Assembly: GCA_022315425.1 (NCBI GenBank)
Contig: JAIUPT010000008.1
Location: 248,001-312,000 of the forward strand
Source of the DNA: Pseudevernia furfuracea
Lineage: Eukaryota > Ascomycota > Lecanoromycetes > Lecanorales > Parmeliaceae
Length of the DNA stretch: 64,000 nt
Direction: 5' to 3'
The translations under genes and the position numbers were made by a program. Positions 34,400-45,517 of this stretch are shown in pieces (positions within the stretch are counted from its first letter, which is position 1; the number at the start of each line of letters is the position of its first letter). The notes below the pieces were generated by a model. The model had not been told where the DNA came from and made no database searches. It saw only the letters and a program-made list of their open reading frames with translations.

Positions 34400-34981
34400 T
34401 GCTACTGATGCGAGTGGATTTGCAGCTCTCCACCTGGTCGTTCGTCAAGAGGGTAGTAGAACGGCGGTTTGGAGAGGATGGTGGGGACGATCATGTGATC
34501 CACGGGGCATCGAAAGAAGGCGCGTGGCTCTCTACGAGTGGGCCGTTTTACAGACTCCCAGTCCTTGACCGAGGAGCTCCTTGCCGTAGAGGCCTAAGCG
34601 CCTACAGAAGCACGGGAACGCGACTACTGCAATACAGTACAGTATGTACATCATGATGAAGATGGTACTTATTGGATGGAAGCGCGTCGCCAAGAGCTGG
34701 AGACCCTAGGCCTAAATCTTAATTTTAGCTTGTTTACTTTTACGCTAGTCGGCAACCATCTTAGCATGCCAAGACAATCTAACAAGTATTCCCCCTTTCA
34801 CATCTCAAGATTCCTGTGATGAATAATAACCCCTTATCTACTTAATCATCTGCTCCGGAAGAAAGACAACCTGTTGGGATCTATGAGAGGAGGATTGATT
34901 GATTCTATAGAGTGGTATTTAGCTACTTAAGTACCATGTGAAGCCCATCATCCATGCCAAGACTAGTCCTGAGGGGTAGTC
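34400..34981. other. Intergenic, no gene recognised
   Basis: Lies between the VOC gene and the 3' end of the rearranged MFS gene; AT-rich in its second half. Short frames at 34362-34656 have no motifs. Confidence 0.5.
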
Positions 34982-37221
34982 TCAACACAGTGCTGCAGCA
35001 TTTTCCAACACAACCAGAGGCAGACCTAAGATGGAACTGCAGACCGACAACACTGGACAGTTATTGATGCTTAACGTGACATAGAACGAGTGTGAGATGC
35101 TTACTTGATACAAAGAGGAAGCCGCGGGCGTAGCCTGACAAGACAGTCGCCTGCAGACTCGGAGAAAATTGAAGGGCATATTTGGTGTCATTGAGAACAT
35201 CTCTGATGACCTGCATGGAGACATGAGAAAAAAGATCAGCCTAAATCGTTTTTTCGTGCAGCAACTTCGCTTTCTCTCGCCCTCGAGATACTAATTGCCG
35301 ATTGATTGTGCAATAGGCCTTTCTTCGCCGAACTTCCCGTTATAGTTCTGTGCTTTATTTCCGCGGTCTCACAGTCGCTACCAAGACCGAATTTCCTCGA
35401 AGGTGGCCGGACGAAGCGCCAGTTGGATCTGCTCGACTTGTTGACCTTCACGTTCATGATGTCCTCTTTCCTACTACTGGTAGATTTTGGGGCCGAGGAA
35501 CAGTGGCGAACACTCCTAATATGATTAGCCTTCTGGTGGTTTTTGCGTGCTCCGCAATCGGCTTCGTACTTATTGAAGCTTTCTGGGCCAAACAGCCGAT
35601 GCTATCTCCCACGCTCCTAAGAAAAGCCGGAGCTGTCCTTCAAATTCTGCTGCTGTGTGCTCAATTCAGTGTAAGTGCTCTCAACTCTAGGCGGCTGGTA
35701 ACTCATGCGCTTGCGGATCGTCTCAAACATTGCAACGTATTTCGCGCGAACCGAGAACGCGTCGAACTCTGTAGCCGCACTTCATATCATGCCGACATCA
35801 TTTGGTAACGCCATTGGCGCTCTCATAGCTGGGAAATGGATCAGTAGGTATGCCCTCTATGATTCACAAGCATTCAACCGTTCCAGCCTTCCAAGAATCT
35901 GACACTCCACGGCAAAGAACAAAGCGATACAAGAAGGTTTCGATTGCCGCTGTCTTTGTATGCATTATCAGCTTCATTGCTGTTATTCTGAGATGGTGCG
36001 GCCGAATCAATTCGTGGGAGTCGTTGTACATCTTCCCAGCCAGCCTAGGCGTAGGCATGCTCAGTTCGTCGCAATTCACTGGCTTGGCAGCCTATGTTGA
36101 AAAGTATCAATTAGCTACAGCAGTCAGCATATTCTATCTCAGTCAGCAGATTGGCTTGATGGGGGCAAGCGGATCGGCGGCTTTGCTTCGAAGGACTTTT
36201 CGGGATGCCTTGATGGTAAAGTTGAGCGGACTTTTGAATGCTGATAAGGTGAGTATTTCCACGGTGGCCTTAAAATGCACTATACCACTCCCCATACCCG
36301 AGCAGGACGTAGGTTAACATCGCCAGCCAATGCTATCGATCAACAGTCCACCGACTGGGCCTCCTGCGGCTCTCCCAATTACAGTAGCAATGTTGACATA
36401 GCTTCTTAGTACAGCCACTTTGGAGAGCGGGGCAATGTCTGCTCAGCAGATATTAGAATGACTGCCAGTCACTCTGCAACGACCAATTTATCTTGCTCGT
36501 TATGAAAAATGCAACTATGGTGGTAACACCCGCAGCGCCGAGGCCAGACATGACCCTGCCGACGATGATTTGCTGCAATGAAGTTGCCGTACCCCTATTC
36601 ATTATCAGGTGCCATCGGTTTGAAGGGCAAAGGGTTATTGGGGTGAGCCTCCTCGCGCAGAGCTTACGACAATACACAGCCTATACTGAAAATACAGTAT
36701 GCGATCAGAAGAGGTGTTTTGCGTCCAAAAGCGTCGCTCATGGCTCCATACTAGTAGAGAAAAGAGTCAGCATGTCTTTCCGATCACGGCGCTCATTCGC
36801 ACTTGACAGAACTTTACCCAAAGCTGCAAGTAATTTGCGGTATTTTGATCTAGGTAGTTACTAGAGGCCTGGAGATGGAGAGTGAAGAATCCTCACAGCC
36901 GGAAGAGCAACGCTAAACCCAAGCGTGTATCCCGTCAACATCCACGGACCTTCTGGAAGATTTCGAAATTCGGACGCAATGGCTGGGTACGTGGCTACTA
37001 CGAGGGAAATATCCGAGTTTACGAGGAAGACACCTGCCTGAAATTAGCAGCTGTAAAGGGACTTCCCGCAGTAGGCGTTATATTTCCAGATAGTACCTGT
37101 GATTGCGATGATGAATTTGAGCAAAGCGAAGGGTATCTTGTATTATCTCCTCTTTTGCGCTTGTAGAAGAAGGCCCCGAGAGGAGAGGCCTTGTCTCGTT
37201 GTTCGGTTCTTCGTTGGTCAT
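34982..37221 (-). pseudogene. MFS transporter gene split by an internal inversion
   Basis: One fungal MFS gene in three pieces. (1) On the minus strand, 37221-36318 encodes the N-terminal half: MTNEEPNNETRPLLSG, VNSDISLVVATYPAIASEF with PWMLTGYTLGFSVALPA, YGAMSDAFGRKTPLL, IIVGRVMSGLGAAGVTTIV, and VNIATVIGRAAGGPVGG ending at DSIGWR. (2) On the plus strand, 35317-36248 encodes the next part: FFAELPVIVLCFISA, LLDLLTFTFMMSSFLLLVDFG, ISLLVVFACSAIGFVLIEAF, IVSNIATYFARTENAS, LGVGMLSSSQFTGLAAYVE. (3) Back on the minus strand, exons 35210-35105 and 35052-34982 encode VIRDVLNDTKYALQFSPSLQ and the last helix LSVCSSILGLPLVVLEN, in correct phase. Frame and splice damage also exist inside pieces 1 and 2 (for example near 35520 and 35690). 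No functional protein can be made as written. Confidence 0.85.
35250..36317. other. Inverted block inside the MFS gene (about 1.07 kb)
   Basis: The segment has the opposite orientation to the MFS coding pieces on both sides. The right breakpoint is at about 36317/36318, directly after the codons for IGWR. The left one lies between the acceptor of exon 35210-35105 and the branch site before 35317, that is about 35245-35288. Both fall at or in introns of the original gene. No obvious long inverted repeat was seen at the ends. Confidence 0.75.
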
Positions 37222-37683
37222 TTTGAGTGAGGGGATCGAATATCTTTGAGTGCAAATAAGTTTTGGCAAAGCCGTGGGTAAGGAGGGAACACGAGCAGGG
37301 CGAAAGGCTGGAATGGCCGCTAGTGTCAAAGCAAACAATTGCTGATGCTCGGTCGGGCTGACTACTACGTAGGGTGAGCTGCTTTTGACTACGAGCTGGG
37401 CTTGTTTTTCGCATTTGGATGCGGCGCCGCTATGGCCCGGATGTGATACTACATGGGCTCATTGCCAGATCTTCCTGTGTGGATCAGTCTGAGCATAGAA
37501 TGGCTAAGCCTAAGTCTATCAACATTGAACCGTTGAGGGATGCTCAAACCGAGACTTTTGGCTAGTACGTGCGTGGTAAGTATCTACCGTGTCCCGAAGA
37601 TGTACTCGATGTGACTGTCGGACGTGAGTTGTACGTCACCATCTCCCCATCCCAAATGACTCAAGCGACAATACTGACCTGGT

Positions 37684-37999
37684 ATCAGGGTCCGATGTCG
37701 AGCCCCGCGTCTGGTCGGTTGTGGAAGTGGACGTAGCGATCATCTGTACCAGCCTCCCCCTACCATCCGCCCTCTTTTCGATCAAAAAGTCCGAGCCCGT
37801 AACAAGAGAGCCCAAAGTGTCGAGCTGGCCCCTGATCACTCGTTCGCACCTCCCAGCCGCAGATCTGGACACGAAAATGCGGAAGGAGGGGCCGACAATA
37901 AGTTTTTTGGGACCTGGTGCGCAAGAGCTGGGCGGCTGTCCCTTCGGTTCGCAATTCTCCGGAATGGAGGGTGGGCTTTGGTGTGGAGGGGAGAAGTAG
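37684..37999 (+). pseudogene. Possible fragment of a rhodopsin-domain (PTH11-like) membrane protein
   Basis: The sequence VWSVVEVDVAIICTSLP resembles helix 7 of the fungal rhodopsin-domain integral membrane family, where a W-S-x-x-E-V-N/D-V-A-x-I-C-x-x-L-P pattern is common. Nothing of helices 1-6 is evident upstream, and the C-terminal tail is unrecognisable. This is at best a relic. A chance match is possible. The overlapping minus-strand frame (37636-38262) has no recognisable motif. Confidence 0.35.
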
Positions 38000-39831
38000 C
38001 GCCGATGGGGGCCAAAGTCTCCTCCGTGGCCGTCGGAGAATGGCAAGCTGGACACGAGGGTTGACAAGAGGAAAGCTGGCGGCGATACAATGTTTCGAAG
38101 GCTCGCAACGATAGTTCGGAGGTCGCAGCGTTTGAGAGGAGTTGGATTGGTGAGGATCGTGCGAGCTTGCTTTGTCAGATTGGAACCGGAAGTAGGTAAT
38201 GTATATCGCGGCAACGAACATTGATCAACTACTTTACTTTTTTCCGATAACTTTCCATGCAACCAACTGTTTAAGAAGAGTGTTTTATACTTTACAGACG
38301 CTTTGTCCTACTCTACTCTAATCTACTCTACTCTACTCTACTCTACTTTACTCTACCCTACTCTACCCTACCCTACTCTACCCTCCTCCCCTAACCCCCC
38401 CTATCCATCTTCATTCACGCAGGCTTCCTTCGCAAAGCGGCGTGGGCCCTATACATGTCCCGCAATCCCCACTTGAAAAAAGAAAACGTCCCAAGAGCCG
38501 CTCAAGGCCGTCCTCCTTTCGTCCTCCATTCCTTCCCACGAGGAGAGGAAGGTTTCTGGAGGTTCGGCTCGAGGCCCCATTCCGGGGGGTTTGTTTTTCC
38601 CGCCTTGCCTTCAAAGACCGCCTTATCAAATCATGCCGTAGTTAGTAGTGCTACTCAGAAGCCGCGTCGTCTACCCTTGGGCAATTGGCCTATGTATGTA
38701 TTCAACGGATTTAGGACGGAACGAATCGGACTCGTCTAAGTAACCAGTCAGTGCTGCGGCGCACCTCACCTCACCTCCATCTGACGGATTAAAATCTCTT
38801 GAAAGCTGATGAATACCTGACAGGCTACGGAGATAGGATGATTCACCCCGTCAAACATCATCATCATCATCATAGCATATGCTGTAGGCGGGCGCAAGGT
38901 CTGCCTCACGCTTTCGTAGTTTGGTTCGACCTCCGGGCGCGAGCGAGACTGTGTCCTGTGGTGCTAGATTTCGGTACATCGTGAAGGATATCATCGAATC
39001 AAGGCTCGAGGATTTCAAGTGATCCTTGCTCACTTCCTAGTAGCACCTAGTGTACCTAGAGGAAAAGCGAATCGAGTCAGTAGTGTTGAAGTTGATGATG
39101 GAGGGTGTAAGCTTGATCCTTCTACGGAGTGATAGAAAGTCTACTTTAAGGTGAAGACTCTGCTTGCCAAGCCTCGCTATTAAGCCTTGCTAGTGTGGAT
39201 ATCCAACACGAGCATCCAGGGGGGTTGCTGCAGCATTTCCAAAAGTCAGCCACAGCGGTCGACATGATGAAGTGCAGCTGGGACAGCACATCCCTTGAGA
39301 CATAGGTACAGTCCCACCGTTACAGAGCCATCTCTTGAGTAGCAATAATAGTGGCGTCTGCCACATCTCCTTGTGCCTTCTCTAGGCTCAGCTGATTTCG
39401 CTCCTGCTTCGGCTCTAGGAGATCTACAACAGAGGCGTCTAATAAGTCGATATCAAAATCATTCGTTCTCATGAGTCGCCTTTCCCATAATGGCGTGCTG
39501 GAATGTAAAGACGCCCATTGCGGTCAGGGGAGATCGAAAGTAGAAATGAGACAAAGGAAAATGAGAGACGACTGCGAGGCGGGAGACGCAGGCTGGAATC
39601 GAAGATAGAGTCAGAGGCTAAAGAAGGAAAGAGGAAGCAGGACAGGCCGCGAGGCCTTCAACAAGCCACATATCGTCGTAGACAGCAGCACCGCCTCGCT
39701 CTGTAGGAGCCTGAGCAAGATCCGATAAGCATGAAATCGTTGACCGGATTATAAGAAGAACAAGATGATACGGAGGTGGATACACCCTGACGGGGCGGTA
39801 GCCAGAACCGAGGGGAGGGTAGTACTGACAT
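38000..39831. other. Intergenic, repeat-bearing
   Basis: No gene recognised. Contains the CTCTA array listed separately, a (CAT)5 run near 38856-38873, and purine-rich sequence at 39530-39640. Confidence 0.5.
38308..38390. repeat. Degenerate (CTCTA/CCCTA)n pentanucleotide array
   Basis: About 15 imperfect pentamer units, drifting from CTCTA to CCCTA along the array. Pyrimidine-only strand bias apart from the A. The CCCTA units recall telomere-like sequence, but the hexamer CCCTAA is not the repeating unit. Confidence 0.9.
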
Positions 39832-41516
39832 CTACGCGACCTCTCCCTCAAAAGCCGTCATCAACCTCCTCAACCCCTCCTCTACATACGCCCTCGGCTG
39901 CGAAAACACCACGCGGAACCAGCCGGACTCCTCACCCGCAAACGCCTCCCCGTTCGCAATGAAGACTTTCCTCTTCATCAACCTCTCCGTAATAGCTCCT
40001 GACAATTCCGTCCCTTTTTTACTCCGTTCCTGCTCCGTGGCGACTGTGGAAAAGAATATGGGTTTCAGATCTATCCAGACGAAAAAAGCAGCGTTGACGT
40101 TTGGGGAGTAGGGGATGTTGTGTTGGTTGAGGAAGGAGGTAGTGAAGGCGTAGTTTTGGGCTAGGCGGAGCTGGTTGGTGCGGATGTAGGTTTCTGTGTA
40201 GGGGTGGTCTTCGAGGAGGGTGGAGGTTATGTGGTCGGAGATTGAAGGAGGATAGGTGAAGAGACTGTTGTAAGATGAGCGGTTGGTGCCGTGAAAAAGG
40301 CGAGGATGGAAGGGGGAGGAGGGGTGGGAGAGGGGGCCTACGAGTTTGCTCTGACAGCGTCGAAGAGTGGGGTGTTCTGTTGGCTGATGATGCAGCCTAT
40401 TCGAAGGCCGTTGGCCCCGAAATCCTTTCCAATTCATTGTCAGGTTCTTGGATCATCAGATACGGATTTTCCACGAGACGGACCTTGCTCATTCCCCACA
40501 GAACATGCACCAAACCCGGGTCTATGATCCCAGTTGTATCAATCGAGAGGACAGATTCAAATGTAACGGCGTCAGCGACCTTAGGGTTCTGCCAGACAGA
40601 AAGCGCGTATATCTCATCGCTGATCAAATGGATCTTGTGTCGCTGACAAAATTTCATGAGTCCGACGAGAACGTCTCTGGGATAGCAGCGACCTTGGAGA
40701 CCATTAGATCAATCACAGAAAGACGTTCAGGGACTTTGGCCACCTAGTGGGTTGTGTGGCGAGCAAATAAATAGAGCTTTCGTTTGGACACCATCCTTTT
40801 GAGCTTGCATTAGTGCTTCCTCGTATTTCCAAATCGCATCTATGCTGAACGGGTCAACGTCGCCGAAGGCCACTCCAACTGATTGGACTCTACCAATTCC
40901 TTAGCAAGAGTAAATCAATTGAGAGCGAAAATGGTCGTCTCACCCAGCCCTCGAGCCGAAGTCCCTCGGCAACGACGTGTAGTACGGTCTGCCGATCAGA
41001 AAGCCGTCGCCGTGATCCCCAAGCGCGTACGCCATTTGTTCAAGAGAGTTGGTCAGACCAGCAGTTGCCATGACATGTTCCTGTTTGACAGCTTTGTGGG
41101 GATGAAAATAGCGATTCATGAATTGGGCGATGGCGGACCGTAGACGCTTGCTGCCGTAAAAGCTGTCACCGTAGGTGAAAGCGTGCGTCTGAAGATTTTG
41201 GATCTTCATAGCTAAGAGTCAGCAATGGAGGCCGTTGCCGAGGCTTTCAAGACTGAACGGACCGAGTCTTTGACATAGCTTGCCAGTTCCTCGTGCATCA
41301 ATGCCTGCATTCAGTACGTTAGCTACGGTAAAGCATGTTTCATTTACAGCGGGACTTTACATTTTCTGCCACTCCCAGACTGACAAATCCGCCAGGGTTG
41401 TCCTCCGGATCCCACAGATTGTTGATGACATTCTCGAGAGATTTTTTGGCTCCTGTGGCATACGAGTGCCCTCGACGAGACAGTGTGCGCGCTGTCTCGA
41501 TTGATGTAGTGTCCAT
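39832..41516 (-). CDS. PLP-dependent aminotransferase, ACC-synthase-like
   Basis: Fold-type I aminotransferase related to 1-aminocyclopropane-1-carboxylate synthase-like proteins of fungi. Seven exons join in phase to 446 residues: 41516-41361, 41304-41259, 41211-40944, 40889-40744, 40692-40484, 40424-40342, 40264-39832. Key blocks: DNPGGFVSLGVAENALMHEEL, AFTYGDSFYGSKRLRSAI, TAGLTNSLEQMAYAL, PYYTSLPRDFG, ICSPHNPLGRCYPRDVL, HLISDEIYALSVW. The PLP lysine is K275 in GMSKDFGANGLRIGC (the intron falls right after K). IPYSPNVNAAFFVWIDL and the Arg in GWFRVVFSQP follow. The frame extends upstream of 41516 only to non-ATG codons, so 41516 is the start. Members perform transamination, gamma-elimination or related chemistry; the exact reaction cannot be told. 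It may supply or process an amino acid for the NRPS-like enzyme. Confidence 0.9.
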
Positions 41517-43640
41517 TCTGGGAAAATCGATGCAGCCTTGAATGTCGTGGTTACTAGTGATGGTCACCTTGGCCAGATTTTGCGTAGAAAGCTACACGTT
41601 ATATAGCAAAAAGCCTGGAAAGTTTGAGTAGATCATGACATCTAACGCGTGGTAGAAATGTGGTTGCCGAGCGAGGCGAGGCTTGCGAGATTTACGAGGT
41701 TGGCGACAGCGTTTCCACCTTGGGCCAAACTTTTAATTCGGGAGCGCCTGCCTGTTTCGGCATAGCCCAAGGGAAGCGACTCTTGCGAAAAGGACTATAA
41801 AACCAGTGGCAGTACAATTTCCTCCTCATCAAGGAGTCAAGAATGTCAAGGATATAACATATCCCGAGCATCTGATTGGTCCACCTGACTTATCTGATCA
41901 GCACTAGCGCCCACTCCCTCTCCTTTTTGGGCCTACCATCCGCGCCATCTCGTATACAGTATACCATCACAAACGTGACTCATGAATCTACTCCTATCGA
42001 TGGATGCCGCTGGCTGATATCTGCCTCCGGAATGTCGGGAGATCAAACCAGCCGCGACCTCTCCCGGTGAAGATCTCGCATACATGGGGGCAATCCCATG
42101 CACCAAGTCGCGCAGGGAGGTTCACACCGAGGGCAACGTCCAAAGGTAAACCGACACGACTGAATCCGAATCGAATGCGGTTAGCCTCGATCTCCCAGTC
42201 CTCACTCCTCCCGTGTCCGGTACAGACATCGACTCCTTCGGGATTCAGCATGTATCAACCGTCGGCCCTAACCCGCTCACGGATCGCGCATCGCATTCCT
42301 CGCACCTGCAATCCTCAACGTAAGTACGTACGCTGCACATATCGAGACGTAGCAGACAACCGTTCTCAATGTGAGCAACAGGATCGACGACCTCATCGCC
42401 CCCACGAAAAGATTGACCACGCCACCCAAGAACGCCTCGGGTCTTTCCCAACGAACCTTTCGTCGTTGCTCTTCGCGCCGGTCTCGTATCAGCCTCGCCA
42501 GCCAGCTCCGTTGCAGCACAGATGACAGTAGCGGACTGGGCCAGTCTCGCTACGCTCCAATCACGGTGACCCGATGCCGGTACCATCACCACCGTCATGA
42601 GTGCTGGCGTTCGGATTGATTACCCATGTGGAGAATGGGAATTATCTCCAACCTTCACACTCGCCATCACATTGCGCAGTGGCCAGTGGTCAGCATCAAC
42701 CTCAGCGCTCCTCGAAGGGAAAATCGGTGATCAGACACCCCAAGGTCGGTGACACGTAACGATAAAGCCGCAGCGACGCATGTCCGAACGGTCCACCACA
42801 ATACGTAAAAACGCACACGCCAAACACTCAACCCTTGCACCTCGCGACCCACAGTGCTATTTACTCAGCAGATCCCCCGCCCGATATCCCCCAGTCCCCT
42901 TTCGTCCGTGCTCCTACTGTTTTTCATGCGTTAATGATTAGTAAGCGAGAGTCCAATACATCAACGCGAATTCGTAAGTCGTTCGAAAAAGTATCCCTAC
43001 CGTTCACAAAAATAGCATCGATGGTCGTTTTTATCAATTGGACCTGTCGTGCGCTGCTCCTCTTCTGATGCGATGCCAAGGATCCCTCCATTCATCAATT
43101 AGTTTATTGGACATGCACCTCGTGGACACAAATAGAACTCGTACACCTTTCCCGATGAGGAAAAAAGCTATTCCCACGTGGGGGCCTACCATGTTCCGAC
43201 ACCCCCCCGCCCAAAAATCGCTGTAGGCCGATGCGATGTATCCGATTTGATGAACGGTATCACCGTCGCGGGGCCCTGTTCGTCCAGACTCTGAAATATC
43301 GCCCGCGTTTCCCTTCCTTCTCCTCTCCTTCCCACCACCAGATCTCCTCCTCTACCATTTTGAAAAAGGCCGCCAACGTGATTCCAGCTCGTTGCCAAAA
43401 CCACTTCCTTCACTTGCACCGGTCCACAGGTCCGGAGTCCTGACGCCGTTCCCTGCAAACGGAGGAATCCCTCAAAACTTCCGCTCTCCTTTTAAACCAC
43501 CTTTCACCCCCCCCAAAACAACCCCTCACAAACCCACACCACACCGCACCAAACCAAACCAAACCAACGAACCACCACCAACACCCTTCCTCCCTCAACC
43601 CCACCCCACCCATCTCCTCCCCCCCCCCTGGACTCCCCCA
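41517..43640. other. Long intergenic stretch, no gene recognised
   Basis: Two kilobases with many short frames on both strands, none with a recognisable motif. Minus-strand frames at 41994-42598 are the longest but show no family resemblance. The last 200 bases (43440-43640) are strongly pyrimidine-rich, probably the leader of the following gene. Confidence 0.45.
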
Positions 43641-43898
43641 ATGTCCGGATTAAGCCCCCAGCTAATCGTGCTGTTCGCGATCCTGGGCGCGGGCGCCCTC
43701 GTCATCACCGGCGCCGCCGTCTCCCGCTTCTTCGTCGCCACCGACGCCTCCGACGGGTTCCCGAAGATGCAGGACGAGCAGATGGCGCACATGCGGCGGG
43801 TGAGGATGCGGAACGTGCTGTGGGCGGAGAGGGAGGCGAGGCGGGGGCAGGGACGCGGACACGGACACGGACACGGACACGGACACGGACAGGTGTAG
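43641..43898 (+). CDS. Small single-pass membrane protein
   Basis: 85-residue frame. An N-terminal MSGLSPQ is followed by one hydrophobic helix (about 8-31, LIVLFAILGAGALVITGAAV), then a basic tail (MRRVRMRNVLWAEREARRG) and a run of Gly-His pairs. The N-terminal helix pattern looks like a small conserved protein of unknown function in Pezizomycotina, but I cannot name it. The Gly-His tail is encoded by a GGACAC hexanucleotide array. CAG|GTGTAG at the end could also be a splice donor, so the C-terminus is uncertain. GC-rich compared with neighbours. Confidence 0.5.
   Translation: MSGLSPQLIVLFAILGAGALVITGAAVSRFFVATDASDGFPKMQDEQMAHMRRVRMRNVLWAEREARRGQGRGHGHGHGHGHGQV
43852..43892. repeat. (GGACAC)n hexanucleotide array
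   Basis: Six or so near-perfect GGACAC units at the 3' end of the small membrane protein frame, giving alternating Gly and His. Confidence 0.9.
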
Positions 43899-45517
43899 AT
43901 GGGACTCTGCTGTTGCTGTTGCCGTTGCCGGTGATGGGCGATGGGTGACTGACGGCGGTCGCGTTTGCCAGGAGGGGTGGGGGATGGCCACGATTCCGCG
44001 CGAGGCCGGGGGAGACAGGAGTGGAGATTTTGGGGCTTGTGTCTTTTTGGGAGCATTTTGGGGAAGCTCGGTGGTTGGACATACTGGTGTATTTTTTTTT
44101 TACCTCCGCTGTACACAATCCTTCTCCGTTTTCCCCCCCCCAAGCTTCGAGGATATTGATGCGTGGTGCACTGCGCAGGTGGTTCCTCCTGTCTTGTGGT
44201 CGTAACAGCCCGCTTCGAGAGAGGGGGCGGACAGGGTCCGGCAACGGCTTGACGCCACGCTCCTCGTTAAGCTTCTGACAGCTTGAGACGCTTGTCGCTG
44301 CGTGAGCGGTAAGCTCGTAGACAGCGCCAAGGAGGGTAAGGGTTCCTGTCAAAACTGGTCCGAGTTTCAATTCTGAGCACAAGCATTTTATTTCCGGGGG
44401 ATCGATGAGTGTTTTGGCCTGAGTAGGGCAGTGGATTTAGGTAGCATTCCGCATCATGTTTGGTTAAAAGTAGGGACGTAACGTCTGAAATCGAAGGAAT
44501 GTGGAAGATGGAACTTGGCGATTGTCTGCTCGTGAAGTAGATACTATGGTGTTTCGACACGTAGCTATTGTCAAGATTCTGAGCGCGGCCATGATGAGAG
44601 AATCTTGTTCAAAGAGAGCCATGAACCTGTGCCGTAGAATACGAGAAGTAGTTAAGCACATTGTTCAGTTTCCTGGACTTAATGGCACATTGATTCCATT
44701 GTGCGGCTCAAGTACGAGCTTGAAGCTTGGCAGGATCCATGGAGTTCCACTCCCCCAAATCTTTAGTTCTCCGTAAGACGGTATATAATGGCCAGATGAG
44801 CTCTTGAGCGAAGTATTAACCGTTCACACTTCTTGCCTCTTTCACCGCTTTGCCTACAGTTCTGATCGTGCGGAGCCTTTATCCAATCACAACCAAGATG
44901 GAACACTGAAATAGAACGCCTATTGGTATGTGTTGCAAAGATGCAGATTCAAAGAAACTCCAAAGTCAATCGAGGCAGGATTGCGAGACTATCTTTTATT
45001 AGAGGCTGGACCGCTTTATAGCGCTGCTAGGCGCTAGCGAACTTTGAAGGATTCAAGCAAAGCAACACAAAAACGACCAGATATTCTCAATGACAACCAT
45101 CTTTGTTTCAAGGTGTGAAGCCGGCCTGATGGCTGTACAAATCAGTCAGGAGAGGGAGAGAGCCGAGTCGGCGCACAGTGCTTGAAGACCACAACAGTGA
45201 CATGTAGGTGCCACGGTACGGGGGTGCAGCTGACAGTGGTAGAAGGACAACAATGCGAAAGAAGAAGGTGGAGAAAGAGACTTTCTAGAAACACGAAAGG
45301 TCACAAGTACCCAAGAGACAATCCAGCAACAGAAACACTCAAAAATCCAAAATAACAGAAAACTGCAAGGTATGGGAATAAATACATGGAAGATCATCTA
45401 AATGTCATCATGTCGTAAAGCCCGCCCTTTCGACAAGACCTTATACTCACCAAGGCCCTCGTCCTCTGACGTCAAGACCTCCTCTCATGTAGTTGCGTGG
45501 TAGCCGACCAGTCCAGC
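43899..45517. other. Intergenic, no gene recognised
   Basis: Homopolymer runs occur at 44090-44100 (T) and 44130-44140 (C). A 182-codon minus-strand frame (43595-44143) is a low-complexity shadow of the GGACAC array and its gene. Nothing else was recognised. Confidence 0.45.

Noticed and set aside
37636..38262. 208-codon minus-strand frame
   Set aside because: Low-complexity, no family resemblance; the opposite strand carries the weak PTH11-like match.
38308..38390. Possible telomeric or CRISPR-like array
   Set aside because: The unit is an imperfect pentamer with no spacers; it is a microsatellite. Telomere units would be CCCTAA.
43595..44143. 182-codon minus-strand frame with Cys-Pro repeats
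   Set aside because: It is the antisense shadow of the GGACAC array and the small membrane protein gene; no motif or start context supports it.
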